DNA of 64,000 bases, from positions 43,574-107,573 of the forward strand of contig CAJUMB010000005.1 of the NCBI GenBank assembly GCA_910587105.1, in the 5' to 3' direction. Shown here in pieces: positions 63,444-64,000 of this stretch. The first letter of the stretch is position 1, and each line of letters starts with the position of its first letter. This DNA comes from an uncultured Lachnospiraceae bacterium. GTDB taxonomy: Bacteria; Bacillota; Clostridia; Lachnospirales; Lachnospiraceae. The notes under the pieces were generated by a model. The model searched no databases. It was not told where the DNA came from and saw only the letters and a program-made list of their open reading frames with translations. The position numbers and the translations under genes are program-made.

Positions 63444-63830
63444 TTATCTTCCCTTTTCCGGGTCCATCACCACTCCTGCAATCCGGACATTCACGTCAGC
63501 TACACTGAGTCCGGTCATGGTTTCAATGGCAGACTTCACTTTTTCCTGCACTGTCCTGCTGGTCTCATAAATATTATATCCATACTCAATATTCAGATTC
63601 AATGCCACGGTAACTACTCCCTCCAGCACATCCACTTTCACACCTTTGGACAAATTTTTCATTCCCAGTTTCGCCACCAGCTCGTTGGTAATGTTGCCTG
63701 CCATGGAAGCAACGCCTTTGATCTCCGTTGCAGCCAGACCTGCGATAATGGCAACTACATTGTCCGCGATCTGCACATCTCCATTCTCACTGCTTTCATG
63801 TATCTTATAGACATTTCTTTTCTCTGCCAT
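63444..63830 (-). CDS. Asp23/Gls24 family protein (YqhY-like)
   Basis: 128 residues of the Asp23 family: VAIIAGLAATEIKGVASMAGN, LNIEYGYNIYETSRTVQEKVKSAIE, and LSVADVNVRIAGVV near the end. YqhY next to nusB is conserved in Firmicutes, where it has been linked to acetyl-CoA carboxylase activity. ATG 63830 follows AGGAGG. It heads the cluster that runs to argR or further. Confidence 0.92.
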   Translation of the reverse strand: MAEKRNVYKIHESSENGDVQIADNVVAIIAGLAATEIKGVASMAGNITNELVAKLGMKNLSKGVKVDVLEGVVTVALNLNIEYGYNIYETSRTVQEKVKSAIETMTGLSVADVNVRIAGVVMDPEKGR

Positions 63831-63867
63831 AATCCATTCCTCCTAAAAGCTACGTTTACTTTTTGTT

Positions 63868-63873
63868 ATTATA
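63868..63873 (-). promoter_or_regulatory. Promoter -10 of the asp23-nusB-xseA cluster
   Basis: TATAAT on the minus strand (63873-63868) with a poor T-rich -35 17 bases upstream. It lies about 38 bases before the asp23 start. In the remaining 130 bases to the window edge I see no gene. Confidence 0.5.
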
Positions 63874-64000
63874 TCAAAAAGTAATAAAAATTAAAAGCAA
63901 ATTATCGTAAAATCAAATATATGCCCTTTGAGACTGCTTCCGGTATTCACGGGAGTTTGACAGTTTCATATTTTAAAAAAACTTACAGGCCTTGTAAAGC

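Noticed and set aside
1..64000. CRISPR array, prophage or insertion sequence
   Set aside because: No regularly spaced direct repeats, phage structural genes or transposase were seen; the repeats present are palindromic and dispersed.

Overview
The window is chromosomal DNA of a spore-forming, low-to-moderate GC member of the Clostridia, most likely Lachnospiraceae. The sporulation set supports this: Spo0A, SpoIVB, an alpha/beta SASP, GerW and its DUF2953 partner, a YlbJ-like membrane protein and two CotF-like coat proteins. DUF6465, a HisZ-dependent short HisG and a fused HisIE fit the same group. Almost all genes lie on the minus strand in closely packed operons, with ATGA overlaps and good Shine-Dalgarno sequences. 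I see no rRNA, prophage, insertion sequence with a transposase, or CRISPR array. A dispersed palindromic repeat is the main non-coding feature.

Layout by position. 1-3.1 kb: truncated NAD(P)H-hydrate epimerase, ABC-F ATPase and a DUF3788 orphan (the last two on +). 3.1-8.4 kb: isocitrate dehydrogenase and a reduced his operon, hisZ-hisG-hisB-hisIE, whose last protein carries a HisF-like barrel without catalytic aspartates. 8.4-15.7 kb: recU, lepB, RluA-type pseudouridine synthase, HAD phosphatase, small alarmone synthetase, M23 peptidase, pepD and ylbJ-like (+). 15.6-17.9 kb: DivIVA-like coiled coil, coaD, rsmD and a divergent mgsA. 18-25.4 kb: SASP, DUF6465, recG-fakA-yloU and a large secreted Fn3 protein. 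25.5-28.4 kb: rpmB (+), a 46-residue membrane protein, gerW-ytfI, an orphan and a Nudix hydrolase. 28.4-33.9 kb: PBP, FtsW/RodA, U32 peptidase and zapA. 33.9-41.9 kb: ruvB-ruvA-alr-degV, ctpA, ftsX-ftsE and a CdaR/PucR-type regulator. 42-48 kb: a VWA/MoxR pair and a 1049-residue secreted CHAP/Big2 protein. 48-50.2 kb: tRNA-Pro (+) and recX-recA with a LexA box. 50.4-54.7 kb: two coat proteins, glgA, spo0A and spoIVB. 54.8-63.9 kb: the conserved Firmicutes block recN-argR-nadK-tlyA-dxs-ispA-xseB-xseA-nusB-asp23.

Several groups work together. FakA (22 kb) and the DegV/FakB-like protein (37 kb) are the two halves of a fatty acid kinase. FtsE/FtsX, CtpA, M23, PBP, FtsW and ZapA serve wall growth and division. 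RecA, RecX, RecU, RuvAB, RecG, RecN and XseAB cover recombination repair.

The most unusual observations are: (i) a roughly 160 bp palindromic element, with two full copies, several end fragments, and ends that supply stop codons for rsmD and recX; (ii) the apparently dead HisF-like domain fused to HisIE; (iii) a methylglyoxal synthase lacking several usual active-site residues; (iv) an uncharacterised MoxR/VWA pair beside a large secreted CHAP protein.
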